From OLB6 sp964467455 (GTDB lineage Bacteria; Bacteroidota; Ignavibacteria; Kapaibacteriales; Kapaibacteriaceae), in assembly GCA_964467455.1 (NCBI GenBank), contig CAYXQJ010000002.1, positions 163,020 through 227,019 on the forward strand: a stretch of 64,000 nucleotides of DNA, written 5' to 3'. How positions within the stretch are numbered: position 1 is the first letter of the stretch; the number at the start of each line of letters is the position of its first letter. A program made the translations under genes and the position numbers. This document shows positions 26,211 through 35,229 of this stretch, piece after piece. The notes beneath the pieces are model-generated. The model ran no database searches and had not been told where the DNA came from. It worked only from the letters and a program-made list of their open reading frames with translations.

Positions 26211-26902
26211 AGTGTGTCGACGTACTTCTCCACAAACTCCCCGACCTGTTTTCGGCGATACTGCATGATGAACCGCGGATGTTCGAGGTATTCGATCGTC
26301 GTGTACGACGTAGCCCCCCGCACGTCCCGCTCCATGTAGTCGCGCAATTTCCCGGTGCCCAGCACAACGGCCCGATCCGTTGCCAGCCCCAGCTCCGTCT
26401 GCTGCTGGACCCACCGCCGGATCTGCGGCGCGATCTTCTTAGCCAGACCGGCATCGTCGTAAAAATTGATGTTCTTGCCCCCTTTCTCAAATCCCAGGGG
26501 ACTGAGGGCAGACAGATAATGGTCGCGATAAAATGCCGTCGGGCCTCCATAGGCCTCAATGACCATCGACACGAATTCGGCCGAGAGTTCGCGACGTCCG
26601 GTGATGGCGGTGTTGAGTCCCAACAGCTCCGTGAGTGCATGCGGGTCCGTGAACGACAGTCCCGTCACTCCCCCACCGAATCGTCCGGGATTGATGCCCC
26701 AAATGGGCACACGCGGTTGGGTGCCGGTGTAATATCGCGCACAAAACTGGCGGACCACATCACGGACTTCCGCATGTTGGTACGGGTCGAGGATCTGAAA
26801 TCCGCGCGGTAGCGCAATGTCTAGTCGCAGCGACGTCAGGAACGCAGCCACACCCTTCGCAAAGCGATCAGAATCCGTAGACGCGGGCCGCTTTGCCACC
26901 AA
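26192..26902 (-). CDS. SMUG2-like uracil-DNA glycosylase family protein
   Basis: About 236 residues. PIWGINPGRFGGGVTGLSFTD resembles the active-site block of SMUG-type glycosylases (GMNPGP...), and YLEHPRFIMQYRR near the C-terminus stands where the family has its HPS-type DNA-intercalating loop; ENINFYDD-like and GKNINFYDD segments also match the SMUG2/DUF4918 group. These enzymes remove uracil from DNA. The start is TTG (26902) or GTG (26899), both inside the end of the upstream carboxypeptidase gene (about 35-bp overlap); no ATG fits. Family call is good, substrate range inferred. Confidence 0.8.
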   Translation of the reverse strand: MVAKRPASTDSDRFAKGVAAFLTSLRLDIALPRGFQILDPYQHAEVRDVVRQFCARYYTGTQPRVPIWGINPGRFGGGVTGLSFTDPHALTELLGLNTAITGRRELSAEFVSMVIEAYGGPTAFYRDHYLSALSPLGFEKGGKNINFYDDAGLAKKIAPQIRRWVQQQTELGLATDRAVVLGTGKLRDYMERDVRGATSYTTIEYLEHPRFIMQYRRKQVGEFVEKYVDTLLRLKG

Positions 26903-28355
26903 TGTACTCGAGGAAGTCTGTCTCTGTAAGGGGGCGACCAGTCACGCGCATGATGATCTCGTTCGGCGTCTCGGTACGACCATAGTCGTGGATCTTCATC
27001 CGCAGCCAATTCAGGATCGGGGCGAAGTCGCCATTTGCGACGCGGTCTTCCACGCCGGAGATCTCCTGCTTCATCTGATTCCACTCCATCGCTGCATAGA
27101 GCTTGCCGAGCGTGTACGACGGGAAATAACCGATGCCGCCGAACGACCAGTGGACGTCTTGCAGGCAGCCCTCGGCATCATTCGGCGGTACCACGCCGAG
27201 TGAAGTGTTCATCTTCTCGTTCCACGCCGTTGGAATGTCCTTCACCGCCAGGGAGCCGGCCATCAGGTCGCGCTCGATCTCGAAGCGCAGGATGATGTGC
27301 AGGTTGTAGGTGAGCTCATCGCTTTCAACGCGGTTGAGCGATGGCTGCATCTTGTTGATGGCTTTGAAGAACATCGACGGGTCTTGATCCTTCAACTGAT
27401 CCGGAAAGGCCGTGCGCAGTTTCGGGAAGGCCCAGTGCCAGAACTCTTCGCTGCGGGCGATGACGTTCTCCCAGAACAACGACTGTGATTCATGAATACC
27501 CATGCTCGCCCCCTGTCCGGAAGGCGTGCGGGAGAGTTCTTTCGAGACACCTTGCTCGTACATGCCGTGGCCGGACTCGTGGATGAGGCCGAAGAGGCAT
27601 GAACGCAGATCGTGCTCACGGATGCGGGTGGTGAGGCGGACGTCGGTAGCATCGAAGTGTGTACAGAACGGATGCGCCGACAGATCGACGCGGCCTGTTT
27701 CGAGATCGAAGCCGAGTTGCTTGATCACGGATGTTGCGAAATCGAGTTGGGCTTGACGCGGATACGATCGATACAGGACGACGTCGCTCACAGAAGACTG
27801 ACGCGGTGTGATCTGATCGAGGATCTCACGCGTTCCTGCGCGAAGGCGATCAAAGATCGGCGTGACCTGTTCCACCGTGAGTCCCGGTTCATAGGTGTCG
27901 AGCATCACATCATACGGATGCAGCTCGGGACCTAGGATGGCGGCCTCTTGTTTCTTCAGTTCTACGGTTCGCTCCAGCATTGGCTGAAACAGCGAGAAAT
28001 CGCTGGCAGCCCGTGCCTTTTTCCACGCATCTTGTGCCAACGATGCCACGCGTGCCTGTTCCGTGATCAACGATGCCGGGATCTTCAACGCTCGCTCATG
28101 GTCGCGGATGAAGGTCTCCGTCGTGCGACGCTCACGCTCTGACAGCGAGCTCAACTGCGGGCGGACGTCTTCTACGGCACGCTGTGCCGCCTCGTTGGTC
28201 ATGTATTGATGCGCCAACGTTGACAACGTCGCCAGCTGTTCAGCCCGAGCAGCCACAGCGCCGTCCGGCATGTACGTCTCTTGATCCCACCCCAGCACGG
28301 CAGCTGCCGATCCGAGGTCACTGACCAAGTTCATGATGGGTTTGAGTGCGGACAT
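26868..28355 (-). CDS. Metallocarboxypeptidase, M32 family
   Basis: 495 residues, the normal length of thermostable carboxypeptidase Taq-type enzymes. The zinc motif is GLIHESGHGMYEQG (HExxH), and HPFCTHFDATDVRLTTR, HESQSLFWENVIARS and GIGYFPSYTLGKLYA are family blocks. It cleaves amino acids from peptide C-termini in the cytoplasm. The gene follows queA across a heptanucleotide array and overlaps the SMUG2-like gene at its end. The ATG is supported by alignment to the usual N-terminus (LVSDLGSAAAVLGWDQETYMP). Confidence 0.95.
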   Translation of the reverse strand: MSALKPIMNLVSDLGSAAAVLGWDQETYMPDGAVAARAEQLATLSTLAHQYMTNEAAQRAVEDVRPQLSSLSERERRTTETFIRDHERALKIPASLITEQARVASLAQDAWKKARAASDFSLFQPMLERTVELKKQEAAILGPELHPYDVMLDTYEPGLTVEQVTPIFDRLRAGTREILDQITPRQSSVSDVVLYRSYPRQAQLDFATSVIKQLGFDLETGRVDLSAHPFCTHFDATDVRLTTRIREHDLRSCLFGLIHESGHGMYEQGVSKELSRTPSGQGASMGIHESQSLFWENVIARSEEFWHWAFPKLRTAFPDQLKDQDPSMFFKAINKMQPSLNRVESDELTYNLHIILRFEIERDLMAGSLAVKDIPTAWNEKMNTSLGVVPPNDAEGCLQDVHWSFGGIGYFPSYTLGKLYAAMEWNQMKQEISGVEDRVANGDFAPILNWLRMKIHDYGRTETPNEIIMRVTGRPLTETDFLEYIGGKAARVYGF

Positions 28356-28358
28356 AGA

Positions 28359-28428
28359 GGGAACTGGGAACTGGGAACTGGGAACTGGGAACTGGGAACT
28401 TGCTACTCGCTATTTGCTACTCGCTGCT
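28359..28428. repeat. Heptanucleotide tandem array (six GGGAACT plus four TGCTACT-like units)
   Basis: Ten consecutive 7-bp units: six perfect GGGAACT (28359-28400) then TGCTACT, CGCTATT, TGCTACT, CGCTGCT (28401-28428). It fills the gap between queA and the M32 gene and begins at the queA stop codon. The second half belongs to the same sequence family as the array at 3689-3737. Confidence 0.93.
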
Positions 28429-29473
28429 AAAGGATCAACATCGCGTCGCCATAGGCGAAGAAGCGGTAGTTGGCTTTGGCTGCGCGCTTATAGGCCTTGA
28501 ACAGCGATTCCTTGTCGCCCAAGAAGGCCGTGGCAAGGAGGAGGGCCGGTGAGGCCGGCTGATGGAAGTTCGTGATGAAGCGGTTGGCGATCTTGAACTC
28601 GTAGGGCGGATGGATGAACTTGTCCGTCCAGCCCTTGTTGGGCTTGACGATGCCGGAGGTCAGGACGCTGGACTCGAGAGCGCGCACGACGCTGCAGCCG
28701 ACGGCGTAGACGTTACGCTTGGACTTGAGGGCCTTGTTGATCGTGTCGGCAGAGTCCTTGGTGATCTCGAAATATTCGCTGTACATGCGGTGCTTGGTGA
28801 GATCTTCCACTTCGATGGTCTCGAACACACCTTGGCCGATGTTGAGCTGAACCGTGGCGATCTTGACGCCCTTCTTCTCTGCGGCCTTGAGCAGCTTCTC
28901 GGAGAAGTGCAGACCGGCCGTCGGCGGAGCGATCGAACCAACCTTGTTCGGGTTGGCGAACACACACTGATAGGTCTGCTTGTCATCGTCGTTCGGTTCG
29001 CGCTTGACGTATTCCGGAAGCGGCATCTGGCCGATGCGCTCGATCACGTCGTGCAGGTCGCCGTCGTACGAGAAACGTACCGTACGGCCGCGCGATGTGG
29101 TGTTGTCAATGATCTCGCAGTAGAAGCTGTTGTTATCGAAGTAGATCTTATTGCCGATACGCACCTTACGGGCCGGCTCCACCAGCACGTCCCAGATACG
29201 CTCTGCCGCCTTGAGTTCGCGAAGCAACATCACTTCGATCTTGGCGTTGGTCTTCTCTTTCTTGCCGAAGAGGCGGGCCGGGAAGACCTTCGTGTCGTTG
29301 ACCACGATCACGTCGCCCTTCTGCATGTAGGAGAGAATATCCTTGAACTGTTTGTCTTCAACCTCACCCGTCTCGCGGTTGATCACCATCATTTTGGCAC
29401 TGTCACGCGGCTCTGCCGGGAACTTGGCGACGGCGTTCTTCGGGACTGCGAACTTGAATTCCGACAACTTCAT
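28427..29473 (-). CDS. queA: tRNA preQ1-34 S-adenosylmethionine ribosyltransferase-isomerase
   Basis: 348 residues. QueA transfers and isomerises the ribosyl part of S-adenosylmethionine onto preQ1 in tRNA to give epoxyqueuosine. Seen here: MKLSEFKFAVPKNAVAKFPA, VVNDTKVFPARLFG, GSIAPPTAGLHFSE and FITNFHQPASPALLLATAFL, all family signatures. Length is normal and the ATG is preceded by AAGGAACC. No other queuosine gene lies in the window. A heptanucleotide array begins at its stop codon. Confidence 0.97.
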   Translation of the reverse strand: MKLSEFKFAVPKNAVAKFPAEPRDSAKMMVINRETGEVEDKQFKDILSYMQKGDVIVVNDTKVFPARLFGKKEKTNAKIEVMLLRELKAAERIWDVLVEPARKVRIGNKIYFDNNSFYCEIIDNTTSRGRTVRFSYDGDLHDVIERIGQMPLPEYVKREPNDDDKQTYQCVFANPNKVGSIAPPTAGLHFSEKLLKAAEKKGVKIATVQLNIGQGVFETIEVEDLTKHRMYSEYFEITKDSADTINKALKSKRNVYAVGCSVVRALESSVLTSGIVKPNKGWTDKFIHPPYEFKIANRFITNFHQPASPALLLATAFLGDKESLFKAYKRAAKANYRFFAYGDAMLIL

Positions 29474-29507
29474 GTAGGTTCCTTTTTAGGGGGCGCTCAA
29501 AAAACGG

Positions 29508-29540
29508 TAAAGATACGGCAATCAGAAGGGGGTCGTCAAT
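29508..29540 (-). promoter_or_regulatory. Probable queA promoter (ATTG-N21-TATCTTTA)
   Basis: TATCTTTA (29508-29515) differs from TAnnTTTG at one position, and ATTG lies 21 bp upstream (29537-29540). It falls in the 94-bp divergent gap between queA and uvrB; this gap also holds one copy of the AGGGGGC heptamer in the queA leader. Confidence 0.5.
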
Positions 29541-29567
29541 GAAAAAAGGCTCATAAATTGACCGGTT

Positions 29568-31595
29568 ATGCAGCAATTCGACCTCCATACCAAGTATTTG
29601 CCGTCAGGCGACCAGCCCAAGGCCATCGCAGAGCTCCTTCAGGGGATCCGTGATGGCCAACAGCACCAAACCCTCCTCGGCGTGACAGGTTCCGGAAAGA
29701 CCTTTACTGTCTCCAACGTGATCAAGGAGATCAACCGCCCCACGCTGGTGATCTCTCCCAATAAGACGCTGGCCGCCCAGCTCTACGGAGAGTTCAAGAG
29801 TTTCTTCCCGAACAATGCCGTCGAATTCTTCATCTCGTACTACGACTACTACCAGCCGGAGGCCTACGTTCCATCGAACGATCTCTACATCGAGAAAGAC
29901 TTCTCGATCAACGATGAGATCGACCGATTGCGCCTCCGTGCGACGAGTGCGTTAGTGGAAGGACGCCCCGATACGATCGTCGTGGCCTCCGTCTCCTGCA
30001 TCTACGGCATCGGTGCAAAAGAAGAGTTCAAAGACCAGATGTTCGTCTTGCGTGAAGGATTGAAGATCACGCGACAGCAACTCCTCTACCGACTCAATGA
30101 CATTCACTATTCTCGCAACGACTTTGAGTTTGGTCGTGGAACATTTCGCGTCCGTGGCGACGTCGTCGACATCCAGCCGGCCTACGAAGACACTCGGGCG
30201 ATCCGCGTCGAACTCTTCGGCGATGAGATCGAGCGCCTGTCATGGATCGATAAACGCGATGGCAAGATCCTTGAACGCGCCGACTCCATCCTCCTCTACC
30301 CTGCCCGCCTCTTCGTGACTTCGCAGTCGAATCTTGCCCGGGCCATCACCGACATCAAGGATGAACTTGTCTCCCGTCTTAAAGAACTGCGCGACCTCGG
30401 AAAACTTCTCGAAGCACAACGCTTGGAGCAGAGGACGATGTTCGATATCGAGATGATGAAAGAGGTCGGATACTGTTCCGGTATCGAGAACTATTCGATG
30501 CATCTAAGCGGACGTAGTCCCGGCGACAAACCACAGTGCCTTGTTGACTATTTCCCCAAAGACTTCTTGCTGGTTGTCGACGAGAGCCACGTGACCATTC
30601 CGCAGATTCGCGGCATGTATAACGGCGACCGTATGCGCAAGATGACGTTGGTCGAACATGGATTCCGACTCCCCTCTGCGTTAGAGAACCGCCCCCTTCG
30701 ATTTGAAGAGTTCGAATCACACGTCCATCAGGCGATCTATGTGAGCGCCACTCCCGGTGCCTATGAGTTGGAGAAATGTATGGGCGTTGTCGTGGAGCAG
30801 GTGATCCGTCCAACGGGCCTCCTCGATCCGAAGATCGACGTCCGTCCGGTGACGAATCAGATCGATGATCTTCTTGCCGAGATCCGACGTCGCGTCGAAA
30901 AGAGTGAACGTGTGCTCGTCACCACCCTCACAAAACGCATGGCCGAAGACCTCACGGACTATCTCCATAACCTGTCGATCCGCGTGGCCTATATCCACAG
31001 CGACGTTGATGCCTTGGAGCGTGTGGAGATCATCCGTGGCCTGCGTCTCGGAAACTTCGATGTCTTGGTGGGTGTGAACTTGTTGCGTGAAGGTCTCGAC
31101 ATGCCCGAAGTCTCTCTTGTAGCCATCCTTGACGCCGATAAGGAAGGATTCCTTCGTAGTGAACGTTCGTTGATGCAGACGGCCGGACGTACTGCGCGGA
31201 ATGTTGACGGCCTAGTGATCTTCTATGCCGACAAGATCACGGATTCGATGAGGGCCGTGATCGACGAAACGAATCGACGTCGTGAGCTGCAGGAAGAGTA
31301 CAATCGTGTACACGGCATCAACCCGGTCACGGTCTACAAGAGCATCGAAGAGATCTTGGAATCAACAAGTGTTGCCGACATTCAAGCACAGCGCACACAG
31401 CGTCAACGCGACACAGAAACGGCGCGTCTGAAGAAAGCTGCGGAGCCGATCGCCAAGTACCTTGCGCCGGAGCAACGCAAAGACATGATCGATCAGATGT
31501 TCGTCGAGATGAAGAATGCAGCACGTGATCTGGACTTCGAACGGGCTGCGGAACTCCGCGACGAGATCCAACGCCTTCAAGCCATCGATGCTTAG
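29568..31595 (+). CDS. uvrB: Excinuclease ABC subunit B
   Basis: 675 residues. UvrB is the DNA-damage verifying helicase-like subunit of nucleotide excision repair. Walker A GVTGSGKT is at residues 38-45; the beta-hairpin region EFFISYYDYYQPEAYVPS, the DESHVTIPQ Walker B block, helicase motif VLVGVNLLREGLDMPE and QTAGRTARN all match. The C-terminal UVR motif (about 635-670, MFVEMKNAARDLDFERAAEL) binds UvrC. The TAG stop overlaps the stop of the convergent glycosyltransferase by 4 bp and contains an AGGGGGC heptamer. Confidence 0.98.
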   Translation: MQQFDLHTKYLPSGDQPKAIAELLQGIRDGQQHQTLLGVTGSGKTFTVSNVIKEINRPTLVISPNKTLAAQLYGEFKSFFPNNAVEFFISYYDYYQPEAYVPSNDLYIEKDFSINDEIDRLRLRATSALVEGRPDTIVVASVSCIYGIGAKEEFKDQMFVLREGLKITRQQLLYRLNDIHYSRNDFEFGRGTFRVRGDVVDIQPAYEDTRAIRVELFGDEIERLSWIDKRDGKILERADSILLYPARLFVTSQSNLARAITDIKDELVSRLKELRDLGKLLEAQRLEQRTMFDIEMMKEVGYCSGIENYSMHLSGRSPGDKPQCLVDYFPKDFLLVVDESHVTIPQIRGMYNGDRMRKMTLVEHGFRLPSALENRPLRFEEFESHVHQAIYVSATPGAYELEKCMGVVVEQVIRPTGLLDPKIDVRPVTNQIDDLLAEIRRRVEKSERVLVTTLTKRMAEDLTDYLHNLSIRVAYIHSDVDALERVEIIRGLRLGNFDVLVGVNLLREGLDMPEVSLVAILDADKEGFLRSERSLMQTAGRTARNVDGLVIFYADKITDSMRAVIDETNRRRELQEEYNRVHGINPVTVYKSIEEILESTSVADIQAQRTQRQRDTETARLKKAAEPIAKYLAPEQRKDMIDQMFVEMKNAARDLDFERAAELRDEIQRLQAIDA

Positions 31596-32860
31596 GGGGC
31601 GGAACAGAACGCCATGATCTTGGCGATCGCCGCATCCCAAGTGAACTCCTCACGCACCAGCTGATGTCCGGCCGCAGCAATGGCATCGGCTCGTGCTGCA
31701 TCCGTCAAGAGTGCCACGCATGCCGCGGCGAAGCTGCGGTGATCGTCTTCGATCAGGAGGTGCGTGCCGTTGACGACCGGAAGACCCTCCGCACCACGCG
31801 ACGTTGAGACTACCGGACACGCCGCTGCGAATGACTCGAGGATCTTGATCCGCACACCACTCCCGGAGAACAGTGGAACGATGTTGATACCGTGGTCAAC
31901 ACGGAATCGGATCGCATCATCCACATGGTCATGTACTACGATGGATCGTCCATCATGCAAGGCCTTCACATCATAGCCGGGATTACGTCCACCAATGTGA
32001 AGGACGACATCCGGCACCTGTTTACGGATCAACGGATAGACCATGTCGACGAACCACAACAGCCCATCAACGTTCGGCACCCAATCGAGACTGCCCAAAA
32101 AACACAACCGATGTGCGACACTCAGGACGTCGGACGTCGGACGTCGGACGTCGGACTCCGGACGTCGGACGCCGGACGCAATCGACACTCCAGGCGCAAC
32201 ACCGACGACCCGCGTTGTTGGTGCGAACGAACGAACGGCTTCGGCGTCGAGATCCGACAGAGTGATCACGCCATCTAAATGTTGAAACACCCACGTCTCA
32301 TAGGCCCGCGTCCCCTCGGCTAAATGCGTACGATACCGCCGCTCGAACCATGAACGCTGCGACTCGTGGGCAACATGCTCCTGAATGCGGTGCTCGATAT
32401 TGTGGGCATGCAGCACAACCCGGCAAGATGCTGCGATCGTCCCGTTCGTGCGAAGGGCAACACCGTAACACGCCGTGAACAACGTCTCGCACAACACAAG
32501 GTCCGGCGCGCCGATCCTTGCGACGTACGCCTCAAGCTGATGCAGTGCCTCGACGGTTGCGAATCTGTCGACCCAATACGATGCCTGCAACGGGACACCG
32601 AAGGCCGCCATCTTTCGTGGACTCACAATGCTGCGCATCGCACCGACTGCCGTAACATCCGTCATCACCTCAGCAGTGTGATACGACGTACACTTCGAAG
32701 CCAAGACCGATGCATCTGCATGTTGCCGTGACGTGTTCAGCGCGAACACATGGACCTCATAGCCGGCCGACATCAAGGCCTGCAACGTCTCCCCCATCAC
32801 CACCGCGGCACCATCGTGCGGAGGGTATGGGATACGCGGCAGGATCATAAGGGTCTTCAT
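31592..32860 (-). CDS. Glycosyltransferase family 4 with in-frame heptad repeat
   Basis: 422 residues, GT-B fold. The start MKTLMILPRIPYPPHDGAAV is typical of GT4/GT1-type enzymes, and the donor-binding half has LCFLGSLDWVPNVDGLLWF, NIVPLFSGSGVRIKILES and SFAAACPVVSTSRGAEGLP. Between the two domains (about residue 235-255) is a low-complexity insert, RRPESDVRRPTSDV, encoded by eight 7-bp GGACGTC units. The insert is probably in the interdomain linker and tolerated. The gene is downstream of another GT4 with a 4-bp overlap, and ends tail-to-tail with uvrB. Sugar specificity unknown. Confidence 0.88.
   Translation of the reverse strand: MKTLMILPRIPYPPHDGAAVVMGETLQALMSAGYEVHVFALNTSRQHADASVLASKCTSYHTAEVMTDVTAVGAMRSIVSPRKMAAFGVPLQASYWVDRFATVEALHQLEAYVARIGAPDLVLCETLFTACYGVALRTNGTIAASCRVVLHAHNIEHRIQEHVAHESQRSWFERRYRTHLAEGTRAYETWVFQHLDGVITLSDLDAEAVRSFAPTTRVVGVAPGVSIASGVRRPESDVRRPTSDVLSVAHRLCFLGSLDWVPNVDGLLWFVDMVYPLIRKQVPDVVLHIGGRNPGYDVKALHDGRSIVVHDHVDDAIRFRVDHGINIVPLFSGSGVRIKILESFAAACPVVSTSRGAEGLPVVNGTHLLIEDDHRSFAAACVALLTDAARADAIAAAGHQLVREEFTWDAAIAKIMAFCSAP
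32125..32180. repeat. Heptanucleotide tandem array GGACGTC inside a GT4 gene
   Basis: Eight 7-bp units (five perfect GGACGTC, plus GGACTCC, GGACGCC and GGACGCA). Because three units make seven codons, the array stays open and encodes a repeated seven-residue peptide rich in Arg, Pro, Ser and Asp. Confidence 0.93.
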
Positions 32861-34014
32861 GCGACGCGCATCCTGATGATCGATGTCATCCGCTCAGCCA
32901 CTGCCGTCCATGAATGTTCGGTTCGTACTGCCAACGCAGCGTCAACCGTCCGATGAGCCAAGATCGTGTCCGAGACCACGCTGCCAAGTGCATCCGCAAG
33001 TTCCTCCACGGAATCGTCATTGATCATCGCACCGTTAACTCCCGGCCTGATCATTTCCGGCATGGCGAACGCGCAACGTCCGACCACGGGAACACCACTT
33101 GCCAACGCTTCGAGGATGGCGATGCCATACGCTTCAAATCGTGACGGAAGAGCAAGGACATGTGCCTCCCGCAATGCATCGCGCACCGCCGAGGTGGGGC
33201 GGTCTCCCAACATTGTCATCCACGGCTCGATCTTGATCTCAGGGGGCAGGTGTCTCGGACCAATGATCACAAGCCGAGCATCGATACCGTGCTTTTGGCG
33301 CAGCAGCCGAGCAGCATTGACAACCAGGTCGCCCCCTTTCCGAAAGAAATGCCGACCAACAAAGACGATCGTCCTCGTGGCAGATCCGCTGAGTCGGTCT
33401 ACGTCATCATGTGTGCGAACCACTACGTCCGCATTGATCCCGGCGCCTACGACGTGAATACGGTCCTCCTCGATGGCGTGAGTCCCGCGAATGGCATGAG
33501 CATTCCAGGCACTCATCGAGAACACACCGGCTAGTGAGGCGTATGTTCTCCGCTCGTGATCGGCCCTGCGAAGGATGACGGCATACGAAGGCAGATCCGG
33601 GATCGCCTTCTTCGCGATGGCATAGGTGACCGGATCGGCCAACATCTGTACGGACTGATCTTGATAGACGAATTGGGGGTAGGCGATCGGTCCGTGTTCT
33701 CCGATCGTCAGTACGGCGTCAACAGGTTCAAGTGAAGTCAAGGCACGGCGAAGTGCGGCGTGATGAAGACGTGCCCAGGGTGTCGACCATTCGGCGGTTG
33801 ACACCAACCGACCATGTTGCCAACGAACAAAGGCATAGCGCAACAATGACGCTTGCGATCGCGGCAGACGGATCGGAGTGTCGGTCACCGAGGTCATGGG
33901 GTCACGCTGCAACGCTTGGTACAAGGACCACGGAACCCCTGACCACGTGCGTTCACGATCCACCGTGTTCCAGGCACAAGCCATGGCCAAACGCAAACCA
34001 CTACCGTCACGCAT
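32857..34014 (-). CDS. Glycosyltransferase family 4
   Basis: 385 residues. The N-terminal domain has RTWSGVPWSLYQAL, and the C-terminal GT-B domain has TIVFVGRHFFRKGGDLVV, LVIIGPRHLPPEI and the signature SRFEAYGIAILEALASGVPVV (E-x7-E). It should add a sugar from a nucleotide donor during surface polysaccharide synthesis. It is first in a two-gene unit with the next GT4 (4-bp overlap) and diverges from a third GT4 gene 38 bp away. Two AGGGGGC heptamers fall in this gene. Confidence 0.9.
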   Translation of the reverse strand: MRDGSGLRLAMACAWNTVDRERTWSGVPWSLYQALQRDPMTSVTDTPIRLPRSQASLLRYAFVRWQHGRLVSTAEWSTPWARLHHAALRRALTSLEPVDAVLTIGEHGPIAYPQFVYQDQSVQMLADPVTYAIAKKAIPDLPSYAVILRRADHERRTYASLAGVFSMSAWNAHAIRGTHAIEEDRIHVVGAGINADVVVRTHDDVDRLSGSATRTIVFVGRHFFRKGGDLVVNAARLLRQKHGIDARLVIIGPRHLPPEIKIEPWMTMLGDRPTSAVRDALREAHVLALPSRFEAYGIAILEALASGVPVVGRCAFAMPEMIRPGVNGAMINDDSVEELADALGSVVSDTILAHRTVDAALAVRTEHSWTAVAERMTSIIRMRVA

Positions 34015-34039
34015 GCAGCCAAGTTACCAACGCTGAACG

Positions 34040-34047
34040 TAAGTTTG
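34040..34047 (+). promoter_or_regulatory. -7 promoter element TAAGTTTG before a GT4 gene
   Basis: A perfect TAnnTTTG match ends 5 bases before the ATG at 34053, so the transcript should be leaderless. On the other strand of the same 38-bp gap, TAACTTGG may serve the divergent gene. Confidence 0.5.
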
Positions 34048-34052
34048 TCGTC

Positions 34053-35204
34053 ATGCGCGTACTATTTACGTCCCACGCCTGCGTGGTCGACGTGTATCAA
34101 GACAAACTTCGGCGGATCGCCGCCGCAGGTATCGACCTCACCGTTCTGCTCCCCGAACGCTATCTCGAAGGAAGTCGTGTGATACAGGCGCATCGCGGCG
34201 ATGGTTCGTATCGCGTGATCACCAGGCCCACGGTCTTCGGCCAAAGCGGGCGTCAGAACGGTTTCTTCTATCGTGGGCTGCGTTCCGTGTTCCGCGACGT
34301 GGAGCCAGATATCCTGCACATCGAGGAAGAGCCGGAGAGTTTGGTCACGGTGCAACTCACCCGTCACGCACTACGGCAACGGCGACCACCCAAAATGATC
34401 GGCTTCACGTGGCGTAACTGGCCAATGCCGTATCCGCATTGGCAGTGGTGGCATCCCAAGCGAGTCTTGTACTCACTAACGCAACAAATGACGCTTCCGC
34501 ACCTTGATCTTTTGATCGCCGGCACTCATGATGCTGAACATGAGTTTCGTGGCCTGGGTTTTATGGGCCCGATGCCCCTCATCCCTCAGTTCGGCGTCGA
34601 CCCTGACGTCTATCACCCACCCATCGACCGCGACGCCGCCCGCACAACCTTTGCCTTCGAAGGCATTGTGATCGGCTTTGTGGGCCGGGTCTTGCAGATG
34701 AAAGGACTGGATACGCTGGTGGATGCCGTTGCGACGATCACCGACGTCCCCGTCACGTTGGTCATTCTCGGCAATGGCGACTACAAGGAAGCCCTCAAAC
34801 AGCGCTGCGCGGATCTTGGTATCTCTGAGCGCGTTCGGTTCATGGAGGGTGTCCCGGCTCGCGATGTACCGGTCCTCCTCGGCTGCTTCGATGCCATGGT
34901 CCTGCCTTCCCTCTCTGCACCCCACTGGCGTGAGCAGTTCGGACGGGTGTTGATCGAGGCCATGGCCTGTGGTGTTCCCGTTGTCGGATCCGATTCGGGT
35001 GAGATTCCTCACGTCATCGGAGATGCGGGTGTGATCACACCGGAAGGGCGCGTTCAAGAGCTTGCAGCAGCACTCCATCGGCTCTGCGTGGACGCGACGT
35101 ATCGCGACGACCTGCGCAGACGGGGGATCGAACGGGTTCAGCGATCCTACACCAATGCCCACATCGCTGCGTCAACGGTTGAGCTGTACCGATCCCTTCG
35201 CTGA
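34053..35204 (+). CDS. Glycosyltransferase family 4
   Basis: 383 residues starting MRVLFTSHACVVDVYQDKLR. The DVYQxKL segment near the N-terminus is typical of a GT4 group in exopolysaccharide clusters. The C-terminal domain has IVIGFVGRVLQMKGLDTLVD, LVILGNGDYKEAL and the signature REQFGRVLIEAMACGVPVVG. The ATG at 34053 fits the fold; the longer open frame upstream is antisense to the divergent GT4. It heads a plus-strand set leading to a Wzz-like protein and an O-antigen ligase. Specificity unknown. Confidence 0.9.
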   Translation: MRVLFTSHACVVDVYQDKLRRIAAAGIDLTVLLPERYLEGSRVIQAHRGDGSYRVITRPTVFGQSGRQNGFFYRGLRSVFRDVEPDILHIEEEPESLVTVQLTRHALRQRRPPKMIGFTWRNWPMPYPHWQWWHPKRVLYSLTQQMTLPHLDLLIAGTHDAEHEFRGLGFMGPMPLIPQFGVDPDVYHPPIDRDAARTTFAFEGIVIGFVGRVLQMKGLDTLVDAVATITDVPVTLVILGNGDYKEALKQRCADLGISERVRFMEGVPARDVPVLLGCFDAMVLPSLSAPHWREQFGRVLIEAMACGVPVVGSDSGEIPHVIGDAGVITPEGRVQELAAALHRLCVDATYRDDLRRRGIERVQRSYTNAHIAASTVELYRSLR

Positions 35205-35215
35205 TAGACATTCCC

Positions 35216-35223
35216 TATTTTTG
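35216..35223 (+). promoter_or_regulatory. -7 promoter element TATTTTTG before the Wzz-like gene
   Basis: A perfect TAnnTTTG match 6 bases upstream of the ATG at 35230; again close to leaderless. No convincing -33 element at 19-21 bp. Confidence 0.45.
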
Positions 35224-35229
35224 TGAGAT

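Noticed and set aside
28562..29542. 326-residue open frame on the plus strand opposite queA
   Set aside because: queA is unmistakable on the minus strand; the antisense product matches nothing I know and reflects codon bias.
32125..32180. Recombination or restriction site cluster (GACGTC)
   Set aside because: The regular 7-bp phase and in-frame coding explain it as a tandem repeat.
33732..34052. N-terminal extension of the GT4 gene at 34053
   Set aside because: The extension is antisense to the divergent GT4 and the conserved GT-B strand begins at 34053.
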